From assembly GCA_937892155.1 (NCBI GenBank), contig CALAUG010000059.1, positions 62,001 through 126,000 of the forward strand: a stretch of DNA of 64,000 nt, read 5' to 3'. The position numbers and the translations under genes are program-made. The notes under the pieces are model-generated. The model worked only from the letters and a program-made list of their open reading frames with translations, was not told the origin of the DNA and ran no database searches. Source of the DNA: an uncultured Bacteroidales bacterium (GTDB lineage: Bacteria; Bacteroidota; Bacteroidia; Bacteroidales; UBA1715). Shown in pieces: positions 54,004 through 62,646 of the stretch; positions within the stretch are counted from its first letter, which is position 1, and each line of letters opens with the position of its first letter.

Positions 54004-54798
54004 ATGAAAAGACTATTGGTTATTGTTAGTGTAGTTTTTTTTGTCGTGGGCTGTTCACAAACTACAAAGAATGAAAGTCAAGATGACTCTACAACAATCG
54101 TATGGATAGAAGACAAGCAAGGTCCAACAATTCAGGAACATCAAATTTTTCCAACAGTTCCTGATTCTATTTGGAACGAGTTAGGCTTGCAGGATGGCGT
54201 ACCTTCAAGTATCAGTTGTTTTTTACTTCAAATAGAAGGAAAAACAATTTTAATTGATGCAGGTTTGGGAGCTCCGTTTAGTCAATTGCAACCTAAGATG
54301 TCCGAGTTGAACGTAAAACCCGACGAACTGGATTTAATTTATATTACACATTTGCATCCCGACCATATTGGAGGATTACTAAAAGATGATACGGTAGTTT
54401 TTCCTCATGCTGAATTGTATATAAATCGTGTGGAAGTTGATACTTGGTTGTCGATGGAAGGGGAACGCAGTATGTTGGCAAAGAAAGTGTTGGCTGCGTA
54501 TAAAGATCATTTACATTGTTTTAATGCTGGAGATACACTTCCGGGTGGGGTGCAAACAATAGCTGCCTACGGTCATACACCAGGACATACACTTTTTCAA
54601 AAAGATAGTATTCTTGTAATTGCAGATTTAATACATGGTGCTGCTTTACAAATGGAACATCCTGAATTTTGTCCATTTTTCGATATGGCTCCTGTTATGG
54701 CAACAGAAACACGAGTACGTATTTTGCAATATGCACGAGAAAACAAGCTGACGATGTATGGTATGCATTTACCAAATCCTGGGAATATTAATTTTTGA
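54004..54798 (+). CDS. MBL-fold hydrolase, lipoprotein
   Basis: The product has 264 residues from MKRLLVIVSVVFFVVGC, with lipobox VVGC; the upstream in-frame ATG at 53980 would put eight extra residues before the signal. A metallo-beta-lactamase fold follows: ILIDAGLGAPF, the metal motif THLHPDHIGG, YGHTPGHTLF, IADLIHG and a C-terminal GMHLPNPGNINF. The HxHxDH motif and further histidines are all present, so it should be an active di-metal hydrolase in the periplasm. Substrate is unknown; lactonases such as the quorum-quenching AHL lactonases share the layout. It lies between carB and the Na/Pi carrier. Confidence 0.88.
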   Translation: MKRLLVIVSVVFFVVGCSQTTKNESQDDSTTIVWIEDKQGPTIQEHQIFPTVPDSIWNELGLQDGVPSSISCFLLQIEGKTILIDAGLGAPFSQLQPKMSELNVKPDELDLIYITHLHPDHIGGLLKDDTVVFPHAELYINRVEVDTWLSMEGERSMLAKKVLAAYKDHLHCFNAGDTLPGGVQTIAAYGHTPGHTLFQKDSILVIADLIHGAALQMEHPEFCPFFDMAPVMATETRVRILQYARENKLTMYGMHLPNPGNINF

Positions 54799-54867
54799 AT
54801 GCAGAATTACAAATAGTTGATATAATATTTAGGAAAATTTTGACACGATATTGAACCAATAAAATAG

Positions 54868-54900
54868 AAAATGGGAATGTAAAATCATTCCCATTTTTTT
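54868..54900. terminator. Terminator between the MBL gene and the Na/Pi carrier gene
   Basis: AAATGGGAATG / CATTCCCATTT with loop TAAAAT is followed by T7 on the plus strand and by an A-rich stretch on the other side, so it can serve both convergent genes. The stem is identical to that of the carB terminator. Confidence 0.85.
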
Positions 54901-54924
54901 GCTTATGCAGTAACGGAAGAAATG

Positions 54925-56607
54925 TTAATATTCCTTGTCTTTATTAAGTGCAGCTTGTGAAATATTTATTAAGAAATCACCCATTTTCTCCAAATCTTCA
55001 AGAATGTTAATGAAGAAAACTCCTTCAAAATAAGCATCACCATTTTTTTCTATTTTTTGCATTTCTTGTTCTCTGCAGACATTACGAAACTTATTTATGG
55101 CATGTTCTTTTTCAAACGCATTAGTGATGTCGGGGAGAATTTCTTCTTTTGATATGTTTTCTAACATCGAAGTGTATGCGTTGGAGAGCAATGTTATCAT
55201 TTTATGAAGTTTTGACTTGTGATCATCAGAAAATTTTCGTCCGTATTGGTTCATGTGAAGAATAGTTCTGCTGATAGATTCTCCGCTATCGCCAAGAGAT
55301 TCCATTTCACCAACGATTCGTATGATTGCACGCATTTTTTGAGAGGATGCTTCGCTTAGTCTGTCTTTGTCGAGATTGTTGAGGAAAGAAATGATTTCAA
55401 ATTCCATATCGTCGGATATCTGTTCGTATTCAACGAGCTTGTCTCTATATGGTTGGAATTTGGAAGAATCATTGCATATATCAATGGAGTCGGAAACACA
55501 TAAAAGTGATTGTTTCATTGTTTCCCCAAGTTTAATGATTTCTTTGTGCACTTCAACTAATGCCAATTCTGGAGTGGTTATCAAGCCTGCATTGATATAT
55601 TTTAATGTGTTTTTTTCTTTTGGTTTGTTGTCTTTGATAATGGCACAAACTATTTTTTCGATAATAGGAGTGAGGCCGATTAAAACACACGTGTTAACCA
55701 CGTTGAATAGTGTGTGGAGTGTTGAAATTCCATAAAGAACTGCAGTATCGGCATCTGTTGTTAGTATGGAAACAATGTTTGTAACCAAATATACAAGAGG
55801 ATAGAACAAAACGAGAGCCCAAACCACACCAAATAAATTGAATATAGTGTGTGCTAATGCCGCTCTTCGTGCATTGGTTGTGCCGACAGACGCAGCAATG
55901 TTGGCTGTGATAGTTGTTCCTATGTTTTCTCCGAGAACCATGGCGCAGGCTATTTCAAAAGGAATCCAGTTCATGTTTAGCATGATAAGCGTTAGTGCAA
56001 CAGTGGCGCTGGAAGATTGGAGTATTAAAGTGAGAATTGTTCCTACTCCAAGAAATGCTAACACAGACCAAAAACCGTGTCCGCACCAGTTTTTGATAAA
56101 TTCCAATACTTGCGGTGTTTCCTTTAAGTCAGGAATTGATTCTTTCATAAGTGAAAGTCCAAGAAATAGCAAGCTAAATCCTATTATGAGTTCACCTATA
56201 TTTTTCCTTTTGCTTTTGTTTGATATGCTCAGTAAGAATCCTATTGCCATGAATGGTACAGCAAGAGCAGAAATGTCGGCTTTGAACCCGAATATTGCTA
56301 TTATCCATGCAGTCATGGTGGTTCCAATATTAGCACCCATAATGACACCGATTGCTTGTGTAAGTGTCAAAAGACCAGCATTAACAAACCCAACGACCAT
56401 TACCGTTGTTGCGCTAGATGACTGGATTGTTGCAGTTACACCGAAACCAGTAAGAACTCTCTTGAATGGGTTTGAGGTCATTGATGCAATAAACTTTCGT
56501 AGGCTTTCACCTGCTGCTTTTTGTAAACCAGAACTCATGGTATTCATACCATAAAGAAACATTCCGAGTGCGCCAATAAGAGTGAAAATAGTTAGTATCA
56601 TAATCAT
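54925..56607 (-). CDS. Na+/phosphate cotransporter (NptA/PNaS family) with PhoU-like tail
   Basis: The 560-residue protein starts MIMILTIFTLIGALGMFLYG. Two inverted-repeat membrane halves carry the hallmark QSSSAT motifs: ATIQSSSATTVMVVGFV and LILQSSSATVALTLIML. A cytoplasmic helical domain of about 200 residues follows (from 350; LVEVHKEIIKLGETMKQSLLC, GEMESLGDSGESISRTI) and resembles PhoU. The family imports or exports phosphate with sodium. It is transcribed convergently to the MBL gene. The region upstream (56608-56767) has GTTAACAATAAGTTAAC, which could be a regulator site. Confidence 0.9.
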   Translation of the reverse strand: MIMILTIFTLIGALGMFLYGMNTMSSGLQKAAGESLRKFIASMTSNPFKRVLTGFGVTATIQSSSATTVMVVGFVNAGLLTLTQAIGVIMGANIGTTMTAWIIAIFGFKADISALAVPFMAIGFLLSISNKSKRKNIGELIIGFSLLFLGLSLMKESIPDLKETPQVLEFIKNWCGHGFWSVLAFLGVGTILTLILQSSSATVALTLIMLNMNWIPFEIACAMVLGENIGTTITANIAASVGTTNARRAALAHTIFNLFGVVWALVLFYPLVYLVTNIVSILTTDADTAVLYGISTLHTLFNVVNTCVLIGLTPIIEKIVCAIIKDNKPKEKNTLKYINAGLITTPELALVEVHKEIIKLGETMKQSLLCVSDSIDICNDSSKFQPYRDKLVEYEQISDDMEFEIISFLNNLDKDRLSEASSQKMRAIIRIVGEMESLGDSGESISRTILHMNQYGRKFSDDHKSKLHKMITLLSNAYTSMLENISKEEILPDITNAFEKEHAINKFRNVCREQEMQKIEKNGDAYFEGVFFINILEDLEKMGDFLINISQAALNKDKEY

Positions 56608-56767
56608 TGTCTTTTTTTATTTGTGGGACAAAGATTATGTTAAATTTTCGGTTAGAAAATAGCTCCAAAAACAATTAGCGAAGATTTAACGGTTACTTAA
56701 CAAAAAATAAAGATAAAGGGGATTTTAGTTAACAATAAGTTAACGTGACTGAATTATACTGAATAAA

Positions 56768-56819
56768 ATGTTTGTTTTTTGTCTGGTGGTAAAATAAAAC
56801 CCCGAATGTGGGTTTTATT
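56768..56819 (+). promoter_or_regulatory. Short ORF and hairpin before the truncated carB copy
   Basis: A 9-codon ORF (MFVFCLVVK) with U-rich codons runs from 56768 and stops at 56795-56797, inside the left arm of a 10-bp hairpin AATAAAACCC / GGGTTTTATT (56793-56819). The layout recalls the carB attenuator at 50505-50618, but there is no T-run after the hairpin. It could be chance or a decayed attenuator. The rest of the 56608-56767 gap holds only AT-rich DNA with GTTAAC repeats. Confidence 0.35.
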
Positions 56820-58073
56820 ACATTCTTGGGAACATCGCCAGTTTCTATTGATAGAGCGGAAAACCGTAACAAATTTTCTGCAATGCTTGACCAACTTGGC
56901 ATTGACCAACCACGTTGGGAAGCACTTACAAGCTACGACGAAATCGACAAATTTATTGATGAGGTTGGTTTCCCTGTATTGATTCGTCCTTCGTACGTGC
57001 TTTCGGGTGCTGCTATGAATGTTTGCTACGACAAGGAACAAATGCACACATTCTTGGGTGCTGCGGCTAAGGTTTCGAAAGAATATCCTGTTGTGGTTTC
57101 TAAATTTATGCAAAACGCAAAAGAAATTGAATTCGATGCAGTTGCTAAGAATGGTGAAATTATTGAATACGGAATTTCTGAGCACATTGAATTTGCAGGT
57201 GTTCACTCTGGTGACGCAACCTTGGTTTTCCCTGCACAAAATATTTATGTTGCAACAGCCCGCAGAATTAAACAAATCAGCCGCAAGATTGCTAAGGAAT
57301 TAAACATCAGCGGTCCATTCAATATTCAGTATTTGGCAAAGAACAACGATGTGAAAGTTATTGAATGTAACTTACGTGCATCGCGTTCGTTCCCATTCGT
57401 TTCGAAAGTATTGAAACGCAACTTTATTGAAACTGCAACGAAGATTATGCTTGGTGAGCCAGTAGAAAAACCTGATTCAGCAGTATTTGACGTTGATCAC
57501 GTTGGTATTAAAGCTTCGCAATTCTCATTTGCCCGTCTTCACAGAGCCGACCCAATTTTGGGCGTTGATATGTCTTCAACAGGTGAAGTTGGCTGTTTAG
57601 GAACAACTTTCGACGATGCGTTGCTGTCATCATTATATTCTGTAGGATTCCGCAAACCAGAAAAAGGTGTGTTGGTTTCTTCTGGCGATGCAAAAGGTAA
57701 AGTTGATTTGTTAGAATCTTGTATGTTGTTGCAAGAAAAAGGATTGAAGATATATGCAACAGCAGGAACGCAAAAATTCTTGGCTGAAAATGGCGTTACA
57801 GCAACGGCAGTTAATTGGCCTGACGAAACGCACGCAAAAGAAGACATTACCGAATTGATGCAAGAACACACAATTGATTTGGTAATTAACATTCCTAAGA
57901 ACCAAACTCGTCGCGAATTGACAAATGGTTACAAAATCCGTCGTGCTGCAATCGACCACAATATTCCATTGTTCACAAATGCTCGCCTTGCAAGTGCATT
58001 CTTACATGCAGCTTGTTCAAAAGAATTGAGCGATATTCAAATCAAGAGCTGGCAAGAATATAGCATCAATTAA
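56808..58073 (+). pseudogene. carB: Truncated second copy of carB (C-terminal 416 codons)
   Basis: From LGTSPVSIDRAENRNKFSAM to the stop the protein is identical to residues of the second half of CarB at 50649-53873; offset is exactly 4200 bases. It covers the later part of the second ATP-grasp domain and the whole MGS allosteric domain. The N-terminal half, the first ATP site and the inter-domain region are missing, so it cannot act alone as a synthetase. An ATG at 56808 gives five extra residues (MGFIT). The first 370 bases differ from carB at 30 silent sites, then 863 bases are identical. The 3' flank (58074-58125) is related but diverged. A decayed duplicate kept similar by gene conversion is the best explanation; assembly error is the alternative. 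Confidence 0.8.
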
Positions 58074-58095
58074 GATTAGAATATAAATAGAAAGG

Positions 58096-58125
58096 AAAAG
58101 GGAATGTGAAAGCATTCCCTTTTTT
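58096..58125 (+). terminator. Terminator of the truncated carB copy
   Basis: AAAGGGAATG / CATTCCCTTT with a short loop runs into a T-run. It is a variant of the carB terminator at 53898-53930. Confidence 0.85.
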
Positions 58126-58259
58126 GTTGAAAACAGAAATGTGTAGATTGCGAAATTACCATCTGCCAACATATACAACCAATCAACATTTAATTTTTAA
58201 TGATCTGCTTCCATTTTCTGAAAAGAATTTGTGCAAATAGTGTCTTTTAATATAATTTC

Positions 58260-58338
58260 TTGGAAAAATGTAAGAAAATAGCCAAAACAATATTGGAAAA
58301 ATGTAAAAAAATATATATTTGAGCATTGGAAAAATGTA
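58260..58338 (+). repeat. Three TTGGAAAAATGTA repeats spaced exactly 33 bases
   Basis: Identical 13-mers TTGGAAAAATGTA start at 58260, 58293 and 58326. The second one provides the -33 element of the promoter and the third covers the start of transcription region of the ATPase gene. The spacing of three helical turns suggests cooperative binding of a regulator to one face of the DNA. Confidence 0.75.
58293..58321 (+). promoter_or_regulatory. Promoter of the DUF4143 ATPase (TTG-N18-TATATTTG)
   Basis: TTG at 58293-58295 and TATATTTG at 58314-58321 are 18 bases apart. The -33 element is part of the second 13-mer repeat, and the third repeat lies between the -7 box and the ATG at 58342. Confidence 0.65.
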
Positions 58339-58341
58339 GAT

Positions 58342-59694
58342 ATGATAAACAGAAAACTTGACGCAATTATAGAAAGACACTTTTCTCTCAATAAATCTGC
58401 ACTTCTTTTAACTGGTGCCAGACAAACAGGAAAGACTTATTCGATTAGAAAATATGCGACAAACAAAGGTCTCAATTTGATAGAAATTAATTTTCTTCAA
58501 GACCCCAATGCAATAAATATTTTTAGAAATGCCCAAAATGCGAAGGATATTTTATTAAGGATTTCTGCGTACACTAAGAAACAAATGAAACCTGGACAAA
58601 CAATAATATTTTTCGACGAAGTGCAAAAATGTCCAGAAATAATTACTTGGATAAAATTTCTTGTTGAAGAAGGATCTTATCGATACGCATTAAGCGGAAG
58701 TTTACTCGGTATTGAGTTAAAAAATATCAGAAGCATTCCTGTTGGATATATGGCAATAGAAGAGGTCTTTCCTTTGGATTTATACGATTTCTTTTTAGCT
58801 GTCGGTGTTAACCACGATGTAATTGAATCCGTAAGAAACGCATGGGTAAATAAGATTCCTGTAGATTCTGTAATACATGAATCGCTTATGAAATTAGTAA
58901 ACTTGTATTTGATTGTGGGAGGTATGCCTGCTGTTGTACAAACATACCTTAACACGAACGACCTAAATGCCGTAAAAAAGAAACAAGAAGAAATACTTAC
59001 ATTATACAAAATGGACATAAGCCAATATGATCCTATGAACAAATTGAGCATCAACGAAATTTTTGACTTGATACCATCCGAACTAAATGAGAGGAACAAA
59101 CGGTTTATATTGAAGAATCTAAATGAAGGAGCAAGATTTTCAAAACATGAGAATGGATTTCTTTGGCTAAAGAACGCAGGTGTTGCAATACCCACATATA
59201 ATGTGGAAGAACCGATTTCTCCGTTGAAACTAAACGAGCAACGAAATCTCTTTAAACTATTTCAAAACGACGTCGGGCTACTATCTTCACAATACGAGAA
59301 CGGACTGGCATTAAAAATCCTTAGCGGAGAGACAACAGTAAATTTCGGATCGATGTACGAGAATCTGGTCGCACAGGAATTACTAGCCCATGGTTACAAA
59401 TTGTATTATTTCAACAGCAAAAAACAAGGAGAACTAGATTTTTTACTAGAAACGGACAACGACATAGTTCCCGTAGAAGTAAAATCTGGGAAAAACTACG
59501 AACGACACAATGCCTTATCCAATGTACTATCCACATCAAATTACAACATAACGTCTGCTTTGGTATTGTGCAACGACAATATACATATCAAAGGGAAGAT
59601 TACGTACGCACCTATCTACATGTTGATGTTCATAAATAAAAAGAGCAATACGGAGTCTTCAATCTATAAAGTTGATTTAACGGGACTAGTATAA
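58342..59694 (+). CDS. AAA-type ATPase with DUF4143 domain
   Basis: The 450-residue protein has an N-terminal AAA_14 domain with P-loop LLLTGARQTGKTYSIRKYA and Walker B IIFFDEVQKCPEIITWIKF, followed by YALSGSLLGIELKN. A C-terminal DUF4143 domain ends with a PD-(D/E)XK-like nuclease motif GELDFLLETDN...VPVEVKSGK. The family is abundant in bacteria and archaea and often near mobile loci; function is poorly known. The gene has its own promoter with three repeats. The coding strand is A-rich. No partner gene is adjacent. Confidence 0.9.
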   Translation: MINRKLDAIIERHFSLNKSALLLTGARQTGKTYSIRKYATNKGLNLIEINFLQDPNAINIFRNAQNAKDILLRISAYTKKQMKPGQTIIFFDEVQKCPEIITWIKFLVEEGSYRYALSGSLLGIELKNIRSIPVGYMAIEEVFPLDLYDFFLAVGVNHDVIESVRNAWVNKIPVDSVIHESLMKLVNLYLIVGGMPAVVQTYLNTNDLNAVKKKQEEILTLYKMDISQYDPMNKLSINEIFDLIPSELNERNKRFILKNLNEGARFSKHENGFLWLKNAGVAIPTYNVEEPISPLKLNEQRNLFKLFQNDVGLLSSQYENGLALKILSGETTVNFGSMYENLVAQELLAHGYKLYYFNSKKQGELDFLLETDNDIVPVEVKSGKNYERHNALSNVLSTSNYNITSALVLCNDNIHIKGKITYAPIYMLMFINKKSNTESSIYKVDLTGLV

Positions 59695-59851
59695 AAACAA
59701 AACTCTTCGAGGCTGGAATTTTCTGCGTTTTGAATATAAATCTTCTATATTTACCCTTTATTTTCGAGTATTATAGAAGAACTATAATTTCCTATATGTT
59801 AAAAACACAATGAATATTTAAACCAATCGTATAGATCGATTGTCATTGAGA

Positions 59852-60613
59852 TTAGATAGTATTAATAAAAAGTTCTTTGTACACCACGTTACTCCATTGC
59901 TTAAAACAATCTTCCCCGAAAGTAGAAATGAAGTTTTCTACAAGTTGTTTATACCAAATTATTGGATTGTTGTCTTTGAAGAAATAGTTTGTAATTGGGT
60001 AATCCGTTCCAAAAATGATTCTATTTTCCAAGTCGTTTTTGCATAGTTCTTCAATGCTTGAAAAAGGTAAAAATGCGGTGTCAACATATACATTGTGACA
60101 CTCTTGCAATATTGTCATTGTTTCGTTGATTGGATTCCCGTGGGCAAGTATAAATGTTGTTTGAGGAAAGTCCTTGCAATAAGAAGAAAATAAACTTGCT
60201 GGCGTTTCTATTCCTGTGTGAAACATAACAGGAATAGTTCTTTCTGCTGCAAAAGCACAAACCTTTCGTATGTTTTCTTGATATAAAAGCCAATCGGGAT
60301 GTGCGCCAAAATGAATTTTTATTGCCTTAAAATTGCTTAACTTAAAAATATTTTCTATTGGCATCCAGTGAAGCAACCGAGGTGAAAGCCATAGCATCTT
60401 GTCAAATTTGTCATCAGGGAAAGATTGTAATGCAGACAAACATTCAAGAAATTCTTTATGACTATAAAATCCCGTAGGCATTACAAATGCTCGTTTGATG
60501 CCGATTTCTGTAATAACTTGTTGAACTTTTCGAGCAGAAAAATATCCATTCCGGAATTGCCCGAAATGGATATGACAATCGTTGGTTTGTGCAATGATTT
60601 CATCTAATTGCAT
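59852..60613 (-). CDS. TIM-barrel amidohydrolase-2 family protein
   Basis: The 253-residue protein has the HxH metal motif near its N-terminus (NDCHIHFGQFRNG), a His in IPVMFHTGIETP, a further His in FILAHGNPINE and the Asp of IIFGTDYPITN. These are the metal ligands of the amidohydrolase-2 family (hydrolases and decarboxylases). It should be a cytoplasmic enzyme with one or two metals. Its ATG overlaps the stop of a 25-codon ORF, and the radical SAM gene lies just upstream, so it is part of the RiPP-like operon. A role in processing the product is possible but unproven. A GTG one codon upstream could also start it. Confidence 0.8.
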   Translation of the reverse strand: MQLDEIIAQTNDCHIHFGQFRNGYFSARKVQQVITEIGIKRAFVMPTGFYSHKEFLECLSALQSFPDDKFDKMLWLSPRLLHWMPIENIFKLSNFKAIKIHFGAHPDWLLYQENIRKVCAFAAERTIPVMFHTGIETPASLFSSYCKDFPQTTFILAHGNPINETMTILQECHNVYVDTAFLPFSSIEELCKNDLENRIIFGTDYPITNYFFKDNNPIIWYKQLVENFISTFGEDCFKQWSNVVYKELFINTI

Positions 60614-60690
60614 CACCTATATTCTTTAGGTTTAACAATCTCTTCTACAGGAGAATCTGTATCAGTTGCTGGACTTTGTATTTTTTTCAT
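60613..60690 (-). CDS. 25-codon ORF coupling the radical SAM gene to the amidohydrolase gene
   Basis: ATG at 60690 lies inside the 3' end of the radical SAM gene in another frame and runs for 25 codons (MKKIQSPATDTDSPVEEIVK, then PKEYR), ending at a TGA that overlaps the amidohydrolase ATG (TGATG). It may be a real tiny protein, or may only carry ribosomes across the junction. No membrane segment or cysteine is present. Confidence 0.35.
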   Translation of the reverse strand: MKKIQSPATDTDSPVEEIVKPKEYR

Positions 60691-62158
60691 TTATACCAAA
60701 ATATTCTTCTACAACCTTCTTGTTTAAAAAAGCGACTTTACAGAAATGTTCATTAATTTTGAACATATCTCCGCCACTTTCGTTGAAGTTACGAACAAGA
60801 CACATAGCACAATATGCACGTGCTTCGCATTCCAAGCACTGAGGGAAACTTGCTTGGGTAACTTTTCGTAGTTCTTTGATTTTCTCGGAATTATCCCAAA
60901 TTTCCTGCAAAGACTGTTTGTACACATTTCCCAATACGTAAGCCTGCCAACCAGCACACGGATATACGTCTCCGTTTTCAGTGATACAGCAGTTGTCTTG
61001 ACCTACGCCACAAATCGGTTGTGTTTTAAACCGTTCGGGATCAAATATAATATCATCTATAATGGATGGCTGTTTGAGTGTGATGTCTTTATAGTCAGCG
61101 TCGCAGTTCAAGATGTCTTTCAGCAATGCCTCGGTTTCTTCTAACGAGATACGGTTTGCAAGATTTTGCGTATTGCAATCCGATTGAGCCATCATAATGA
61201 AATCGGTCTGTGCTTTCATTTTATGGGCATTGGCGTATTGCATAACTTTGTCGTAACCTTTGGCGTTTGCTTTCATCACTGGACACGAAATCTGTACTGG
61301 AATATCAGCTTTGTAGAGTTTTTCTATTGAAGCCAAAGTTTTTGCGTGCGAGCCCTTTACCGTGGTAATGGTGTCGTGGATTTCGGGATCCATACTGTAG
61401 AGTGAAACTTGTATGAGTGACACGTTAACTTCTTTAACCACAGGAATTTGCTCGTCTTTCAAAAGTACAAGATTTGACAGAACGGAAATCTTCATATCTT
61501 TTTTGCGGCAATAGCGGAGAATTTCGCAGATGTCTTTGTGGAGAAACACCTCACCGCCCGAAAGCGTTACATGCAAGCCGCCCATTTCGGCAAACTCATC
61601 AATGATGGAGAACACTTTTTCTTTTGGCATATCCTTGCCCGTGTTCTTCTTGCCGTTGGGAATGTAGCAGTGAATGCAGCGTTCGTTGCAACGCGAGGTA
61701 AGTTCAAATTGCAACGCCAAAAGGCGAGGTTTCTTTTGTACGTGTTCCAAAAAGAAATCTTGCGTATTTTCTTTCACATCTTGTTTTGCTGTTTGTGTGA
61801 AATCGTACGCAAGTGTTTTCGGAATTTCTATATTGTAGGTAAACTCGTCATCTTTTGAATCAAGTTCTTCTGAAGTGTCGCCCATAATCAAGAATTTGTG
61901 CTCAACCAAATCTGTTACAAACTCCATAAAATCGTTGTACAGCGTTTGTCTGTCAACATCTTTGTAAACCTTTAATAATCTGTCAACTATATCGTCAACG
62001 GATTGCGGTTCACGGGAAATTTGTTTTAATAAATCGGCACCATATTCGTCGTAAGTTCTATCGTGACGAAGCAGTTGGTTTGTAATATATCCGTAGTCCT
62101 CAGTACAGCGGATAAATGTGTTTTTAGTTTGACGAAGTAATTTTGTCATAATATTCAT
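60662..62158 (-). CDS. Radical SAM/SPASM peptide maturase with PqqD-like N-terminal domain
   Basis: The 498-residue enzyme has an N-terminal PqqD-like domain (about residues 15-95; RTYDEYGADLLKQISREP, SVDDIVDRLLKVY), which in RiPP enzymes binds the precursor leader. The radical SAM core carries Cys157, Cys161 and Cys164 (TSRCNERCIHCYIPNG) for the catalytic [4Fe-4S] cluster and LSGGEVFLHKD for AdoMet. The C-terminal SPASM domain holds further cysteines: 383, 390, 391, 401, 441, 444, 450, 453 and 473. Such enzymes form thioether or C-C links on ribosomal peptides. A 48-residue Cys-containing precursor is encoded upstream in the same operon. The start overlaps the 3' end of the 70-residue ORF. 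ATG 62149 is an alternative. Confidence 0.9.
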   Translation of the reverse strand: MNIMTKLLRQTKNTFIRCTEDYGYITNQLLRHDRTYDEYGADLLKQISREPQSVDDIVDRLLKVYKDVDRQTLYNDFMEFVTDLVEHKFLIMGDTSEELDSKDDEFTYNIEIPKTLAYDFTQTAKQDVKENTQDFFLEHVQKKPRLLALQFELTSRCNERCIHCYIPNGKKNTGKDMPKEKVFSIIDEFAEMGGLHVTLSGGEVFLHKDICEILRYCRKKDMKISVLSNLVLLKDEQIPVVKEVNVSLIQVSLYSMDPEIHDTITTVKGSHAKTLASIEKLYKADIPVQISCPVMKANAKGYDKVMQYANAHKMKAQTDFIMMAQSDCNTQNLANRISLEETEALLKDILNCDADYKDITLKQPSIIDDIIFDPERFKTQPICGVGQDNCCITENGDVYPCAGWQAYVLGNVYKQSLQEIWDNSEKIKELRKVTQASFPQCLECEARAYCAMCLVRNFNESGGDMFKINEHFCKVAFLNKKVVEEYFGINEKNTKSSN

Positions 62159-62336
62159 TTAAAAAATTTTCCTCATATAGTTCATAACTATCACTTAGGT
62201 ATTTAATAACCTTTGTTTTTTCCCCACTTGACAAATGCTCAATATTAACAACTCCTATAATTGTTATTTCCTTTTCAAAAGGAGTCTTGTAAGCTATCAC
62301 CTTTAGTTTATAATAAGTAGGATTAGAATATTTCAT
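62124..62336 (-). CDS. Small protein of unknown function in the RiPP-like operon
   Basis: The 70-residue product (MKYSNPTYYKLKVIAYKTPF ... YELYEENFLNEYYDKITSSN) is soluble and charged, without signal peptide or cysteines. Its 3' end overlaps the radical SAM start by 35 bases, indicating translational coupling. I do not recognise the family. A second leader-binding or regulatory protein is possible. Confidence 0.6.
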   Translation of the reverse strand: MKYSNPTYYKLKVIAYKTPFEKEITIIGVVNIEHLSSGEKTKVIKYLSDSYELYEENFLNEYYDKITSSN

Positions 62337-62361
62337 TTTTTTGTTTAAAGATTAGACATAA

Positions 62362-62384
62362 GAGACTACCATTAAGGTAGCCTC
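62362..62384 (-). other. Hairpin II between small genes of the RiPP-like operon
   Basis: On the minus strand GAGGCTACC and GGTAGTCTC pair as 9 bp (one G-U wobble) around TTAAT. It is followed by TTATGT, not a real U-run. It differs from hairpin I by compensatory changes that keep the pairing. Confidence 0.75.
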
Positions 62385-62389
62385 ACTTA

Positions 62390-62605
62390 TTATTTCTTGT
62401 ATTCAATTAACTTATTGTCACACAATTGCATTAACTGTGTTTTTCCATTGATTGTTACTTTGAAAATACCATTTACTTCGTCCGCATATTCTATTTTGTC
62501 AAAAGCCCCCTCCACATATTCTCCATTGGGAAGTTGTAAACGATCGTATTTTACTGTTACTATTTTTGCTTTTGCAGCACTTCTTTGTTGTGTACCTATA
62601 TTCAT
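62390..62605 (-). CDS. Small protein of unknown function in the RiPP-like operon
   Basis: The 71-residue product starts MNIGTQQRSAAKAKIVTVKY and continues with a beta-rich stretch (LQLPNGEYVEGAFDKIEYAD, FKVTINGKTQLMQLCDNKLI). One Cys is present. No signal peptide is seen. It lies between hairpins I and II, and downstream of the precursor gene. A second precursor or an auxiliary protein are both possible; I do not recognise it. Confidence 0.6.
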   Translation of the reverse strand: MNIGTQQRSAAKAKIVTVKYDRLQLPNGEYVEGAFDKIEYADEVNGIFKVTINGKTQLMQLCDNKLIEYKK

Positions 62606-62646
62606 AACTACTTAATTTAAATGATTTGATAAACAATTTTTTTAAA

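Noticed and set aside
58183..58391. Minus-strand reading frames with repeated Phe/Tyr-rich segments over the iterons
   Set aside because: They arise from the 33-base repeats (a multiple of three) in AT-rich DNA and overlap a well-supported promoter on the other strand.
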